This document shows, in pieces, positions 1 to 9,234 of a DNA stretch of 64,000 nt. A model generated the notes under the pieces. The model was not told where the DNA came from. It worked only from the letters and a program-made list of their open reading frames with translations, and did not search any database. Source of the DNA: Marinifaba aquimaris (GTDB lineage Bacteria > Pseudomonadota > Gammaproteobacteria > Enterobacterales > Alteromonadaceae). The DNA lies in NCBI RefSeq assembly GCF_013328345.1, contig NZ_JABULX010000005.1, forward strand, positions 145,198 to 209,197, written 5' to 3'. A program made the translations under genes and the position numbers. The number at the start of each line of letters is the position of its first letter. Positions within the stretch are counted from its first letter, which is position 1.

Positions 1-368
1 GCTAAGTGATTAATCAGTCTTTGCCTTAGCGTCAAACTAATCGATTTACTGATAATGGTAAATTGTCGGGTTTGCCACACAGTCATCACCATAGAGGCAA
101 GTCGCATCACAATCGCCACTAGCAAAATCGCTAAAATGTAAGCTGTGGGGCCATGCCAAGCTTCTGGCAATATCTGGTTCATCGTAGCGACCGCAGAAGC
201 TGGTTTTTCGAGTAAGACTTCATCGACTAGCAAAGGCATCATTAACGGAATCGGTACACTGATTAAGGCACCTATTAAAGCGATGATATGCGCTTTGATA
301 AGCGGCTTTTTGTGACTGAGAATGGCGGTTTTTATCGTTTGCCAATTGATACTAAATGGCTGGTTCAA
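1..368 (-). CDS. ABC exporter, N-terminal part (runs off the window)
   Basis: The first about 122 residues of a protein that continues beyond base 1. After a basic cytoplasmic start it reads HIIALIGALISVPIPLMMPLLVDEVLL, given here in pieces: a hydrophobic segment (IALIGALISVPIPLMMP) followed by the LLVDEVL turn typical of the first helix pair of type I ABC exporter membrane domains. A second helix (YILAILLVAIVMRLA) and the TRQFTIISKSIS...LRQRLINHL loop follow, as in MsbA/HlyB-like half-transporters that fuse permease and ATPase. The ATPase half lies outside the window. The start is chosen at a TTG codon (366-368), because an in-frame stop lies six codons upstream and an AGG ribosome-binding site sits about 8 nt before it. 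The substrate cannot be told from this part. Confidence 0.75.
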   Translation of the reverse strand, partial: MNQPFSINWQTIKTAILSHKKPLIKAHIIALIGALISVPIPLMMPLLVDEVLLEKPASAVATMNQILPEAWHGPTAYILAILLVAIVMRLASMVMTVWQTRQFTIISKSISLTLRQRLINHL

Positions 369-434
369 ATGCGTGACCTAAATGATTGAAAACAAGATGT
401 ATTAGCTAATACGTTTAGGCTTTTACTTTAACCC

Positions 435-470
435 AGTTTGCAGCGATTTTTATATGATTCGCTGCAAACT
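435..470. repeat. Stem-loop with 12-bp perfect arms
   Basis: AGTTTGCAGCGA (435-446) pairs perfectly with TCGCTGCAAACT (459-470) across a 12-nt loop. It lies just after the 3' end of the minus-strand acyltransferase gene and before the ABC exporter gene. There is no T-run on either side, so it may be a transcript-end or mRNA-stability hairpin rather than a classical terminator. Confidence 0.6.
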
Positions 471-480
471 AGGCGAAAAA

Positions 481-1683
481 TTAGTTGGCGGGCAAATTTG
501 TATTTGTCGATTCAACAATAGGTGGTTGTCTTTTGCCATTTAGCATTCTACCAAACCAAGTAGGGCGTATTAGCAAGCTGTAGCTAATTAATGATAAACC
601 AAACACACTAACTAGCGCGATTAAGAACTTCACCGCAATAGGGGCGTTGCTGTCGATCAAATAGAGTTGAATAAATGCCAGCAATGGGACGTGAATAATA
701 TAAACCCAATATGAAGAATCGGCTAAATAGCGACTCCACTCGCTTTGCTTATTCAAGAGTTGGTAACCAAAAACTAAGCTGTATAGGGTGAAATAAATGC
801 TAGCAAATGCTTGTAAGGTTACTGTGATAAGTTGCTCTTTACCGGTCGGGATATCAGGTCCGTTGATCACCATTTCTCTAATTTCAGCAAGGCTGATATG
901 ACTTGGAATACGCAGGTAAAACAAACTATAAGCCGCTACTGCGGTTAACAACAAATACCAGCGCCAGTGATACAAGGTATTGATAAGCTGAGGGTTTTGA
1001 TAAATCAGCGCACCAGCTAAAAAGATCAAACCGTAAAAACCAAAAGACCAGAGCTCGGGTTGAATAAATTCTGGTGCTGGAAAGGGCGCTATTTGGCTAT
1101 AAAGTGCTGGAATGACAGCTAGAGGTAATAGTACGATCAGTATAATTTGATAGCTGGTTTCGGTTAGATCTAAGGTTTTATTTAACCAAGTAAAAACACC
1201 AAGACGCACAAGCAGTGCATAACCTGCGCAGAACATTAATAGGTTGTAGATAAACCACAAATGGGCAGTGGTTGCTTTGTCGTTAGGCAGTTGGCCAGTT
1301 TTTGCCAATTGCATAAAGGGAGGGATATTTTCAATGTCATTGATACCAATTTTAAAGACATAGAAAAAACAGACATATACCAAAGGCAAAAACAGCACAA
1401 ATGGCAGCGCTAAGCGCACGGCCCGATTTTTCAAAAATCCACTGAGCCCTTTTTTATCAATTAATAACGCAGCAAAAAAGCCAGCAATAAGGAAGAACAA
1501 AGGCATGCGAAAGGTATGTAACCAAAATAAAAACGGGTCAATCCAACTGGCTTTTACCGGATCGGCGACCAGCCACAAGTTATGCATCAGTGGTGAATAA
1601 GCCAGCCCAAGGTGAAAAATCACGCCAGCAAACATGGCTAACGCCCTGAGGTTATCCATGTAGTGATATCTTGAGTTGTCCAT
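481..1683 (-). CDS. Acyltransferase family 3 membrane protein (MdoC/OpgC-like)
   Basis: A 400-residue polytopic inner-membrane protein of the acyltransferase-3 family. The N-terminus (YHYMDNLRALAMFAGVIFHL) has the family's DxLRaxA...H signature, with the conserved His about residue 24. The TFRMPLFFLIAGFFAALL segment near residue 60 is also diagnostic. About ten hydrophobic helices follow. Close relatives include OpgC/MdoC, which succinylates periplasmic glucans, and other O-acyltransferases of surface sugars. The gene stands alone on the minus strand, about 110 nt before the ABC exporter and 175 nt after the TonB receptor gene. The acceptor sugar is unknown, so no symbol is given. Confidence 0.85.
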   Translation of the reverse strand: MDNSRYHYMDNLRALAMFAGVIFHLGLAYSPLMHNLWLVADPVKASWIDPFLFWLHTFRMPLFFLIAGFFAALLIDKKGLSGFLKNRAVRLALPFVLFLPLVYVCFFYVFKIGINDIENIPPFMQLAKTGQLPNDKATTAHLWFIYNLLMFCAGYALLVRLGVFTWLNKTLDLTETSYQIILIVLLPLAVIPALYSQIAPFPAPEFIQPELWSFGFYGLIFLAGALIYQNPQLINTLYHWRWYLLLTAVAAYSLFYLRIPSHISLAEIREMVINGPDIPTGKEQLITVTLQAFASIYFTLYSLVFGYQLLNKQSEWSRYLADSSYWVYIIHVPLLAFIQLYLIDSNAPIAVKFLIALVSVFGLSLISYSLLIRPTWFGRMLNGKRQPPIVESTNTNLPAN

Positions 1684-1787
1684 AAGATGTCCTTATCTAG
1701 CAAGCTACGAATATGGTTGCTTATAATTTATACACTTTGCAATAATTAAGCGATTAACTGCACAAATCTAAGATTATTGGTGCAGGA

Positions 1788-1820
1788 TAAAAAAGCCGGA
1801 GCCTGCAGCTGACTCCGGCA
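1788..1820 (-). terminator. Rho-independent terminator of the TonB receptor gene
   Basis: On the minus strand, GCCGGAGTC...GCTCCGGC forms a GC-rich hairpin followed directly by TTTTTTAT. It lies about 40 nt downstream of the receptor stop codon. Confidence 0.85.
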
Positions 1821-1858
1821 CGCTACATTAACCCTCAAACGAGGACTAAATTCACCAA

Positions 1859-3919
1859 CTAGAAGTTGATTGTGACACCGACCGAAGGGAAAGGCTGATC
1901 AGGGAATTGATAGTCTTTTTCGTAATCTGAATAATCTTCGAAATACTCGTATTCTTGAATGGTTTGTGAACCGTAAACGTTCAAGACTTCAAAATAGTAG
2001 CTTGCGTCATAGCCAAATAAACTCGATTGATAATCGGCTCGGATATCTAAACGGTGATAACCCTTTGCTTGTTCGGCGTTAAACTCACCCCATTGTGGAA
2101 TGTAGAACAAAGGCTCTGATTCTCCTGGCTCTGTGTATGGCGTCGATGAGATAACATCTGTGTAACGGCGACCACTTTGATATCGCCATTTAGCGCCAAT
2201 TGTCCAGTTGTCGCTCCATTGATAGTTAATGACGACGTTCGCAATCCAAGGTAAATCAAACTCACTGTTGAAAGACTCTCCTGTGATGTCATTTTCCCTT
2301 TCCGTTTTTGAATAAGCTAAACTCGCCCAACCTAACCAATTATCACTAAAGGTTTTGTTGACTAAAATCTCACCGCCGTAGGCTTTACCTGATGCCGCGT
2401 TAAAATAGGTCGTAACGTTATCTGGGATGATTTGACCTGGACCATCTGCTTGAGCTGCAGGGTTAGCGACGACTAGGTTATCTAAGTCTTTGTAGTAAAG
2501 TTCAGTGCGAACTTGCCAGCCATCTTCTAATTCACTGTCTAGGCTCAATACATAGTGGGTTGATTCACTGGCTTCTAGCTCTGGATTACCAAGTTCTTGA
2601 GTCAATAAGCGATAGTCTTTGATCCAAGTATGGTGCTGGCCATAACTCAAGGTTAACCGGTTTTTATCGTTCATTTGCCAAGCGAGGCTGGCTCTTGGTT
2701 CTATGTAGTCTTCGTTATTAAAATCATTGCCGATGGCCGATACGCCAAATTGATAGCGCCAGTTTGCACTTAACTCACCTTCTAAATTGGCGTACACGTT
2801 ATAATCGAGTTGATCGATACTACCTACATCTTCAAATGTTGGGCTGAAATAAGTGGGAGGGCAAACCTCAAATTCAGTATTACAAGGTAAGGCGCGGCCA
2901 GCGTAAACATAATCGACTTGGGTATCGGTAATTTGCAGACCTAAACTCAAGGTGTAATCATCTGCAAAGTACTGGCTGTGATTTTTGAAAATGATTTGTT
3001 TGATGTCGGCATCCCAGCTGAAAATATCACCTTCACGTTCTTGTTGATTGCTGTCCAAGTGATTCAAGCTCGTATTAAACTCCCAATTATCTTGCTCGCT
3101 TAACCAACTGACAGCTTGGCTGTGATAATAAACTTCTTGTCTTTCACCACTGGCTAAATCTGGGTTTTTACCTATGTCGCGTCCGTCTTCATCAAATTCA
3201 ATTTCGACGTAATCTTTGGCGCCATGAGCGGTGAAGCGCAAGCTATTGGCCGAATCTAACTGCCACAATAATTTGCTTTGATAATCTCTATTGCGCGGCG
3301 CTTCTTTAAATGAAAACTCTTCATCTTCAATAAAGTTATCGACATAGGTATGAACTAAACTTTCTCGAAATGACACATAAAAAGCTAAATCGTCGCTAAT
3401 GCCTGATTCATATAAAAAGCCAGAGCGTGCAATGCTTAAATCGAGTACTTTTTGCGATCGTTCTGCGTCTGGGTCACGTAATTGTGTGACGATAACACCA
3501 CCGTTGGCGTCGGCATATTGTGGCGACCAAGCACCGGTTTTTAATTCAAAGCTTTCGATCAATAATGGGTTGTAAACACTTAAACCGTCGTTGTGAAAGA
3601 TGTAACCCATATCTAAGCCGTCAGTGATATAGAGGTTATCTTTACTTGAGCTACCTCTAATGGCGGGTTCGCCTATTGGACCACCACTATTTGAGGTTGC
3701 TAAAACGACCCCTGGTAAAGCTTCGAGTGATTGAATCGGATCGTTAATCGTTCCAGGTAATTTAATTAAATCACTGGTGCTGATTTTGATACCGTTACTT
3801 TGAGTTGCTAATACTGTAATGCGTTCGATATCTTCCTCAGGTAAGTTATCGTTCGCTTGTGCGTATGTAGCGCAATTTGCTGCAATCGCGATTGAGATAA
3901 GTTTTAATTTTGTTTTCAT
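1859..3919 (-). CDS. TonB-dependent outer-membrane receptor
   Basis: A 686-residue outer-membrane transporter. A signal peptide (residues 1-22, ending TYAQA) is followed by a TonB-box-like stretch (EDIERITVLA), a plug domain (about 40-160, with PGVVLATSNSGGPIGEPAIRG and YITDGLDMGY) and a beta-barrel ending in the terminal aromatic VTINF. The plug/carboxypeptidase-like style resembles receptors for carbohydrates or peptides rather than BtuB, and no cobalamin riboswitch is seen upstream, so the substrate is left open. It is transcribed divergently from a membrane LytTR regulator at 4024, which could control it. A strong terminator follows. Confidence 0.9.
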   Translation of the reverse strand: MKTKLKLISIAIAANCATYAQANDNLPEEDIERITVLATQSNGIKISTSDLIKLPGTINDPIQSLEALPGVVLATSNSGGPIGEPAIRGSSSKDNLYITDGLDMGYIFHNDGLSVYNPLLIESFELKTGAWSPQYADANGGVIVTQLRDPDAERSQKVLDLSIARSGFLYESGISDDLAFYVSFRESLVHTYVDNFIEDEEFSFKEAPRNRDYQSKLLWQLDSANSLRFTAHGAKDYVEIEFDEDGRDIGKNPDLASGERQEVYYHSQAVSWLSEQDNWEFNTSLNHLDSNQQEREGDIFSWDADIKQIIFKNHSQYFADDYTLSLGLQITDTQVDYVYAGRALPCNTEFEVCPPTYFSPTFEDVGSIDQLDYNVYANLEGELSANWRYQFGVSAIGNDFNNEDYIEPRASLAWQMNDKNRLTLSYGQHHTWIKDYRLLTQELGNPELEASESTHYVLSLDSELEDGWQVRTELYYKDLDNLVVANPAAQADGPGQIIPDNVTTYFNAASGKAYGGEILVNKTFSDNWLGWASLAYSKTERENDITGESFNSEFDLPWIANVVINYQWSDNWTIGAKWRYQSGRRYTDVISSTPYTEPGESEPLFYIPQWGEFNAEQAKGYHRLDIRADYQSSLFGYDASYYFEVLNVYGSQTIQEYEYFEDYSDYEKDYQFPDQPFPSVGVTINF

Positions 3920-4023
3920 AATTTTGTTTCTGAGTTGTGTTGAATCTTGTTCGTTTGATACGCCCAGAATACAGCGTGGATTTTCGTGTTTTTGGCTTTT
4001 GAATAGATGGGCAAAACTATTGT

Positions 4024-4881
4024 ATGAATAGGCATTTCAGGCTGGGGGATATCAGCCCTCTGCATTATTTCTCGAGCATAGCTTTTGTGCTGGGCTGTAT
4101 TTTCACCTTCGTGTCAGACGAAAACCAATATCCGTTTGGCATTACCTTTGTGCAGTGGCAGTTGCAAACCTTCAGTGCTATTGGCTTCTTTGTTTTATCG
4201 CATTACTTGATATTTGGTCGCTTGGGCCGTCTGCCAGAGTGGATGAGGCTGATTATTGCAGGCTTTATCGCGTCTTTGTTCTTCACACCTTTCTCACTCG
4301 CCATCGATGTTTACTGGCTTGGTATCGAAGGTTTTACCCTAGGCTTTTTAATTGAAGAATGGATTAATATGGCGCCGCCCAGTATTTTTTGCTGGTTTTT
4401 TATGAACTTACCTTGGTTATTAGGTGTTGAGTTCCGCACTCAAAAAGGTAAAGCTGAACAGCAAGATTCGACACAACTACTGACGCCAACTGAGCATGCT
4501 TTGCCCATTGATGAAAAAACATTAACTGACCATGAGTCAAACATGAATGGGCAGACATTACCGCACTTTTTTAATCTATGTGAGCTCGATAGCCTGGACG
4601 ATTTAATCGCGCTGAAGGCTGAACTGCATTATTTGAGTGTGATCACTGCACATGGACAAAGCCTCATTTTGTATAACTTAAAAGATGCGATTGCCGATTT
4701 AGCGCCATTTTTGCCCAGCGCCCAAGATTGGCAAACCCATCGTTCATATTGGGTTAATTTGAAAAAAGTTGAGCAGTTAGATAGGAAAGGTCGAGAGGGA
4801 ACCTTGATTTTAGAAAGTGGCGCAACTGCACTGGTCAGTCGCGCCAATATGGCCAAAGTGCGATCTTGGCTTGAAGCTTAG
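4024..4881 (+). CDS. Membrane-anchored LytTR-family transcription regulator
   Basis: 285 residues. The N-terminal half has about four hydrophobic segments (for example FSSIAFVLGCIFTF, FSAIGFFVLSHYLIFG, IIAGFIASLFFTPFSLAI). A polar linker (about 145-190) follows, and the C-terminal 100 residues form a LytTR DNA-binding domain, with HYLSVITAHGQSLILYNLKDA, the HRSYWVNLKKV motif and the closing LVSRANMAKVRSWL. The family binds direct repeats near promoters. There is no response-receiver domain, so the membrane part is probably the sensor. It is divergent from the TonB receptor gene (104 nt apart), a likely target. It ends 2 nt before a convergent gene. Confidence 0.85.
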   Translation: MNRHFRLGDISPLHYFSSIAFVLGCIFTFVSDENQYPFGITFVQWQLQTFSAIGFFVLSHYLIFGRLGRLPEWMRLIIAGFIASLFFTPFSLAIDVYWLGIEGFTLGFLIEEWINMAPPSIFCWFFMNLPWLLGVEFRTQKGKAEQQDSTQLLTPTEHALPIDEKTLTDHESNMNGQTLPHFFNLCELDSLDDLIALKAELHYLSVITAHGQSLILYNLKDAIADLAPFLPSAQDWQTHRSYWVNLKKVEQLDRKGREGTLILESGATALVSRANMAKVRSWLEA

Positions 4882-4883
4882 CG

Positions 4884-5228
4884 CTATAAAATTGCACCTA
4901 AAGCGTCGTTAAACGTTTCTCTAAGTGAAGCAAAAATAGCATTAATCGCGTTTTGTACCGCAATTAACGTTAATGTTGAGACGGCCACGAGCACGCCCTC
5001 TGTTGCATTGCGCTGCATTTGCAATAAAAGCTTACCTGTTTGTGCAGAGTAACCTTCATTGTCATTAAGTTGATACTTAGCAACGTTTTCGGCTATTTCG
5101 ACAATTTGCGAACTGATTTTTTTAAACTCTGCCGGGGCGTACGTTTTAATCGAGTCCCAGCCGTCACCAAATGCACTGGCAGCTGAATCTAATATATTGG
5201 CTAATACTTGCTCAAAGTTGACAGACAT
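4884..5228 (-). CDS. Unknown protein, coupled to the upstream lipoprotein gene
   Basis: 114 residues with no family I recognise. The N-terminal two thirds are polar and look helical. A hydrophobic stretch near residues 78-98 (GVLVAVSTLTLIAVQNAINAI, part shown) could be a membrane helix or amphipathic segment. Its ATG shares one base with the TAA of the upstream lipoprotein gene (TAATG at 5226-5230), a strong sign of translational coupling. The two products probably work together, perhaps as an envelope pair, which is inference. Confidence 0.7.
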   Translation of the reverse strand: MSVNFEQVLANILDSAASAFGDGWDSIKTYAPAEFKKISSQIVEIAENVAKYQLNDNEGYSAQTGKLLLQMQRNATEGVLVAVSTLTLIAVQNAINAIFASLRETFNDALGAIL

Positions 5229-5794
5229 TATCCGTTATCTCCATTTTTCTTTGCAGTTTCTACTACCCAAACGGCATTAATTGATTGGTTGGTGATCTTC
5301 ATTGCTGCTTTACTTGTGGTGGCGCGTAAACAAGAGATCTTCGTGCCACGAGGGCTTGCCATCGCATTACATTTATCAGCGCTTTGATGAATGTTTTGCA
5401 ATAAATCCAGCTGATCTTTAACTAAAACTAATAACCGTTCAGTGCAGCCATAGCTGTCACCTTCTTCGGTCTGAATCATAGGCTCTGGCGCAACTTTAGC
5501 TAATTGCGCTGAAATACCTTCAGCTAATCGACAGCCGCGTCCAGCTGATTGCAGATTAGCGCGCTCAATTAACAAATCAATTTTAGATTCTAATGCATTG
5601 TAATGCGCCAAGTTTGCTTCGTAAGTACCCGCTTCAGTACCTGCCTGATCACCTAAGTTTTTGGCTAAGGTGTTAATTGATTCTTTGTATTCTCTAATGC
5701 CGTTATCAATCACAGGATCGTATGGAGTCACATACTCCACCGAAACGCAGGCAGATAACATGAGTACCATTAATGCCAAGGTTAAACGTTTCAT
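5228..5794 (-). CDS. Lipoprotein of unknown function
   Basis: 188 residues. The start MKRLTLALMVLMLSACVSV is a lipoprotein signal peptide with lipobox LSAC, so Cys16 is the predicted lipidated residue. The residue after it is V, not D, which favours outer-membrane sorting. The mature part is mostly helical and holds several Cys residues (in GRGCRLAEG, SYGCTERL, DKCNAM, ISCLRA) that may form disulfides in the periplasm. No family is recognised. It overlaps the following gene by one base. Confidence 0.75.
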   Translation of the reverse strand: MKRLTLALMVLMLSACVSVEYVTPYDPVIDNGIREYKESINTLAKNLGDQAGTEAGTYEANLAHYNALESKIDLLIERANLQSAGRGCRLAEGISAQLAKVAPEPMIQTEEGDSYGCTERLLVLVKDQLDLLQNIHQSADKCNAMASPRGTKISCLRATTSKAAMKITNQSINAVWVVETAKKNGDNG

Positions 5795-5959
5795 ATTCTT
5801 TTCCTTTTTATAAATACGTTTTACTAGAAGTGTTCACGCCGACTACCACTTCCCTGACGTGCTCAACCAATATAGCTGAATTAGTGAGCAGATAATATGA
5901 CAAGATTAAATAAGCGACCCAAGAATATGGGTTAGCCGCTTAGGGTAATGTTCATTAAT

Positions 5960-6640
5960 TTAGTTCGCTTGAGCTCTTTGCCAATCTGACTGCATCCAAC
6001 CCGATTTTGTTTCACTGCGATCTACGCGGTTACCGCGATAGGTTTGGCAAAACTGCTTTCTTTGTTGATCGTCATAATCAATGCAAGCCCCAAAAGATTG
6101 ATCAGCTAATACGGCTTCACACAATGATGTACCTTGAAGAATCGGTTCGTTTTTACTGAGCTTGAGTAGCGAAGCGTGATAGAGGTTGGCTTGGGTAAAG
6201 TCAGTATTGGCCAAGTGGCTTTGATCCAACTTAGCACCGTACAAATAGGCATATTTAAATTTAGCCCCAGTTAAGTTCGCGCCGGTTAAATCTGCACCCG
6301 ATAAGTCGGCACAGGTAAAATCTGCATCTTGTAAATCGGCATGCCTTAAATCTGCTTGATGCAGGTCGGCACCAACTAAGTTAAGCCCTTTTAAATAAGC
6401 ATTGGCTAGCGAAACCGCAGTGAGATCAACTTCATCTGAATTTAAATCTTGCAAAGCGTGAATTCGGCCACCATCACCAATTGAGCCATTGGCACTATTG
6501 ATCACTTGCCAAGCGGTATAGTGTTTGGCTTTTAATCTGTCTTCACTTTCTGCGTACCAAATAATACCAGAGTATATGACGGTTAAAACGGAGAGAAAGA
6601 TCCCGGTGACTTCAAAAAATCGTAGTATTTTATTACCCAA
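5960..6640 (-). CDS. Pentapeptide-repeat protein with N-terminal membrane helix
   Basis: 226 residues. One hydrophobic segment (about 11-28, VTGIFLSVLTVIYSGIIWYA) anchors it. From about residue 75 to 165 there are tandem A(D/N)LXX repeats (for example ANAYLKGLNLVGADLHQADL, then RHADLQDADFTCADLSGADL), which form a right-handed quadrilateral beta-helix. The C-terminal tail contains Cys residues and is not repeat-like. Such proteins are found in the periplasm or at membranes, usually with unknown partners. It stands alone, with 165 nt to the lipoprotein gene. Confidence 0.85.
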   Translation of the reverse strand: MGNKILRFFEVTGIFLSVLTVIYSGIIWYAESEDRLKAKHYTAWQVINSANGSIGDGGRIHALQDLNSDEVDLTAVSLANAYLKGLNLVGADLHQADLRHADLQDADFTCADLSGADLTGANLTGAKFKYAYLYGAKLDQSHLANTDFTQANLYHASLLKLSKNEPILQGTSLCEAVLADQSFGACIDYDDQQRKQFCQTYRGNRVDRSETKSGWMQSDWQRAQAN

Positions 6641-6713
6641 GTGCCTGTCCTAATTGAATTTTTTATCGAATGTAAGACAAGCCGCTGGGTAAGTAAATAG
6701 CTAGATGTGATGG

Positions 6714-7937
6714 TTATTGCCAATCGGCTTGTTTCAATACCCAGCGCAATTGTGGGTCGGTTTGATTAATGTAGTTTTCGATGCTCATGGGTATAGTGTG
6801 GTCAGGATAAACCGCATCTTTGCCTGAAGTTTGGAAGTGGTACAAGCGTTTTGAATAAGTCACTTTGAGTTTGCTATTTGGCAAAGTGAACTGTCCCATA
6901 TCCTGATAGCCAGATGGTTTAGCGCCCGTTGGTTCACCTACTAAAGTGGCATTGAGTATTTGAGCAAATTGCGCAGCATTACTCATTGCAGCTGAGAACG
7001 TCACATTATCAATTAATACAAATACCCCTGAACGCCAATCTAAACTGTCGGCCAGTACTAAGTGTTGGGCGAGCTTTAAGCCGGCAAAAAAATCGCCGCC
7101 GTAGTTATCGCGTAAATCAATAATTAACTTTTTAGATTGGTTGTTATTGATGTAGTCCAGTAACTTTTCAGCAAGTGAGTCCATTTGTGAAACACTGGCA
7201 TAGTGGCGAAATTTAAAATAAACCGCTTGTTTATCGGCTGAACCGGCAAACCAGAGATCTTCAGTTGCGCGTTTTTCAATACGAAAACGCGCTTCATTGC
7301 GATAGCTAATGAACTCAGTGTATTGGTATTTGCGGCTGCTTTTAAGGGTTTCTACATGCTGCACTTTGTTATTGCGAAAAGTAAACTCAGCTTGTGCTGA
7401 ATCAGCGATAATGCCCAAGCCATTGAGTATTTCTGCTTTGGGTAAGTAACGCGCTGTTCTGACGTTCAACGAGTATGGGTTTTCGACAAATTGGGCCACT
7501 TGGTTAACGGCCTGAGCAATTTCTAAAATAGGTTGGCCATCAATTGATACTAACTCTGCACCCAGTAATTTTCGATAATCATGAGTAGTATGTGTCACAT
7601 AGAAACGGTTATTAATATGGGTGAGTTCAAAAGGAAAACTGTTTAGTTTTGCCGCCCATAATGGAAAAGCAGTGTGACCGTCGCCAATACTTTGGGTGAT
7701 CTTCATCAATTCAACCAAAACTTGGTTGCGCGTCATGTTAGGTAAGTTAGCGGTTAAATCCGCAAGTTTTTGCTCGAATTGGGTTTCGCTTTGTGAGTGG
7801 AATAAGTCAATGTGATTTTGCTTGAGCTGTGCGGTGTAATATTGGATATCGCTTTGCCACTTTTTCACATCGAGAGCATCACTGGCAAACAGCTTAAATG
7901 ACGCGATAAATAGCATGATCAGCAGGTAAAATCGCAT
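6714..7937 (-). CDS. Exported S41-family (C-terminal processing type) peptidase
   Basis: 407 residues with a signal peptide (1-18, ending KLFAS). The core matches tail-specific protease/S41 domains: a PDZ-like middle part with GAELVSIDGQPI, the KLIIDLRDNYGGDFFAGLKLA strand, and the NVTFSAAMSNAAQ segment where the catalytic Ser lies (family S-A-x motif), followed by VGEPTGAKPSGYQD. The product acts in the periplasm. It is the last gene of a compact minus-strand cluster with a small exported protein (7963) and an alpha/beta hydrolase (8347). The substrate is unknown. Confidence 0.85.
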   Translation of the reverse strand: MRFYLLIMLFIASFKLFASDALDVKKWQSDIQYYTAQLKQNHIDLFHSQSETQFEQKLADLTANLPNMTRNQVLVELMKITQSIGDGHTAFPLWAAKLNSFPFELTHINNRFYVTHTTHDYRKLLGAELVSIDGQPILEIAQAVNQVAQFVENPYSLNVRTARYLPKAEILNGLGIIADSAQAEFTFRNNKVQHVETLKSSRKYQYTEFISYRNEARFRIEKRATEDLWFAGSADKQAVYFKFRHYASVSQMDSLAEKLLDYINNNQSKKLIIDLRDNYGGDFFAGLKLAQHLVLADSLDWRSGVFVLIDNVTFSAAMSNAAQFAQILNATLVGEPTGAKPSGYQDMGQFTLPNSKLKVTYSKRLYHFQTSGKDAVYPDHTIPMSIENYINQTDPQLRWVLKQADWQ

Positions 7938-7962
7938 GGTTATATCCTTTTATCAATCTTGT

Positions 7963-8343
7963 TTAGTAATGTGCGATATGCCCATCAACCATGGCCCATT
8001 CCGGGCTGCCTAAAAGCTTATAGGGTAGAGCGGCTTCTGCATAGGGGATTTCTTCCAAGGTTATGATAAGCCAACCTTTGTTATCCGATAAAAAAATCAT
8101 CAAATCTTCTTTGGTATTAACATAACCAAAGCTCGATTGCTTGATGTTATCTTCAATTTCAGCTCCCCAACCGTACTTTATTTCCAATTTATAGCTATCT
8201 TGCTCTACTTCGTGATAGCGACCAATTAAAATGGTTTTCGATTTATTAATTAGCTCCAACCAATACTCTGTTTCAGATTGTTCTGCGACGGCAAAATTGG
8301 GTAAAAAACAACAAACCAATAAGTAAGCCAGTAATTTTTTCAT
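7963..8343 (-). CDS. Small exported protein of unknown function
   Basis: 126 residues. A clear signal peptide (MKKLLAYLLVCCFLPNFAVA) is followed by a compact mature domain of about 105 residues with no family I can name. It is packed tightly between the hydrolase gene (3 nt upstream) and the S41 peptidase gene (25 nt downstream), so it is probably co-transcribed with both. Confidence 0.7.
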   Translation of the reverse strand: MKKLLAYLLVCCFLPNFAVAEQSETEYWLELINKSKTILIGRYHEVEQDSYKLEIKYGWGAEIEDNIKQSSFGYVNTKEDLMIFLSDNKGWLIITLEEIPYAEAALPYKLLGSPEWAMVDGHIAHY

Positions 8344-8346
8344 TGG

Positions 8347-9123
8347 TTATCCTTTTAATGGTTGGGGATTATTTTGACCGGTTTTTTGCGTTTGGATTGC
8401 TTCGTTGTCTAAAAAGCGCGTAATAGATTCAGTCATGTGTTGCGTTAACCAACTCGGGCCTAAATCTGTCATATCGTTGTGTTTTGCATCTGCTATTTTG
8501 ACAACACAAATAGCGTGCTTTTGTCGGTTATTAGCCTCGGGTAAGACGCCTTTATCAGCAGGGAAGTCACTGGCGCGAATCGATAAAATGGGCAAGTTGG
8601 GGTTACGTGGTAAAGGGACTCTGCGGTGATCTAAAGTGATAATTTTATCGACCAATGCAGGCTTTTCAGTTGCGTACCAAGCGGATATATCGCCGCCATT
8701 TGAATGCCCCACTAACAATATTTTTTTAAAGTTATAGCTGGGGTATTTGGCTGCCAAGTCTTGCTGCAAAAAAGCTAAAGTGGCTGCGCCGCGTTGCCAG
8801 TTTTCACTTCTGTTTTTAAATAGGTCCCCCGATACTGCCAGTGGCGGATCGTTTTTTATTTCATGGCCTACCGACACTGTTAAATAACCCGCCTGAGTTA
8901 GTAGCTCGACTAAAAATTGATATTCAGTGTGGGGAACACCGTAACCATTGCTAATGAAAGCAACTGGGCACTGAGTTGTCGTTGAACATTGAGTTTGCTT
9001 GTCAGGAAAGTGAATCGCCGCTGGTATGGCTCTATCCCTGTGCTTATCAAAAATAGTTGTAGCATTAAGCGGATTGATGGCACAAAAGGCGAGTAAAAAA
9101 CTTGAGATAAATTGCTTTAACAT
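8347..9123 (-). CDS. Exported alpha/beta-hydrolase
   Basis: 258 residues with a signal peptide (about 1-21, ending PLNAT). The alpha/beta-hydrolase fold is indicated by FISNGYGVPHTEYQFLVELL, by the nucleophile elbow GHSNGG (Ser about residue 146) and by a C-terminal His in KIADAKHNDM. It resembles periplasmic dienelactone hydrolase/lipase-like proteins. It starts the three-gene cluster 9123-6714. Confidence 0.8.
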   Translation of the reverse strand: MLKQFISSFLLAFCAINPLNATTIFDKHRDRAIPAAIHFPDKQTQCSTTTQCPVAFISNGYGVPHTEYQFLVELLTQAGYLTVSVGHEIKNDPPLAVSGDLFKNRSENWQRGAATLAFLQQDLAAKYPSYNFKKILLVGHSNGGDISAWYATEKPALVDKIITLDHRRVPLPRNPNLPILSIRASDFPADKGVLPEANNRQKHAICVVKIADAKHNDMTDLGPSWLTQHMTESITRFLDNEAIQTQKTGQNNPQPLKG

Positions 9124-9234
9124 TAAAAAATACGTTTAAAAATCAAAGCGCTATTTTGTAACTATTGTAGGTTTTAAAGTCAAACAGCAAAGGTTAATAA
9201 AACCTATAGCTTCGATAAAGTAAATAATCTCACT

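Noticed and set aside
1859..3919. TonB-dependent receptor as the BtuB of the corrinoid system
   Set aside because: No B12 riboswitch is seen upstream of it, it is far from the corrinoid operon, and the sequence does not show BtuB-specific features.
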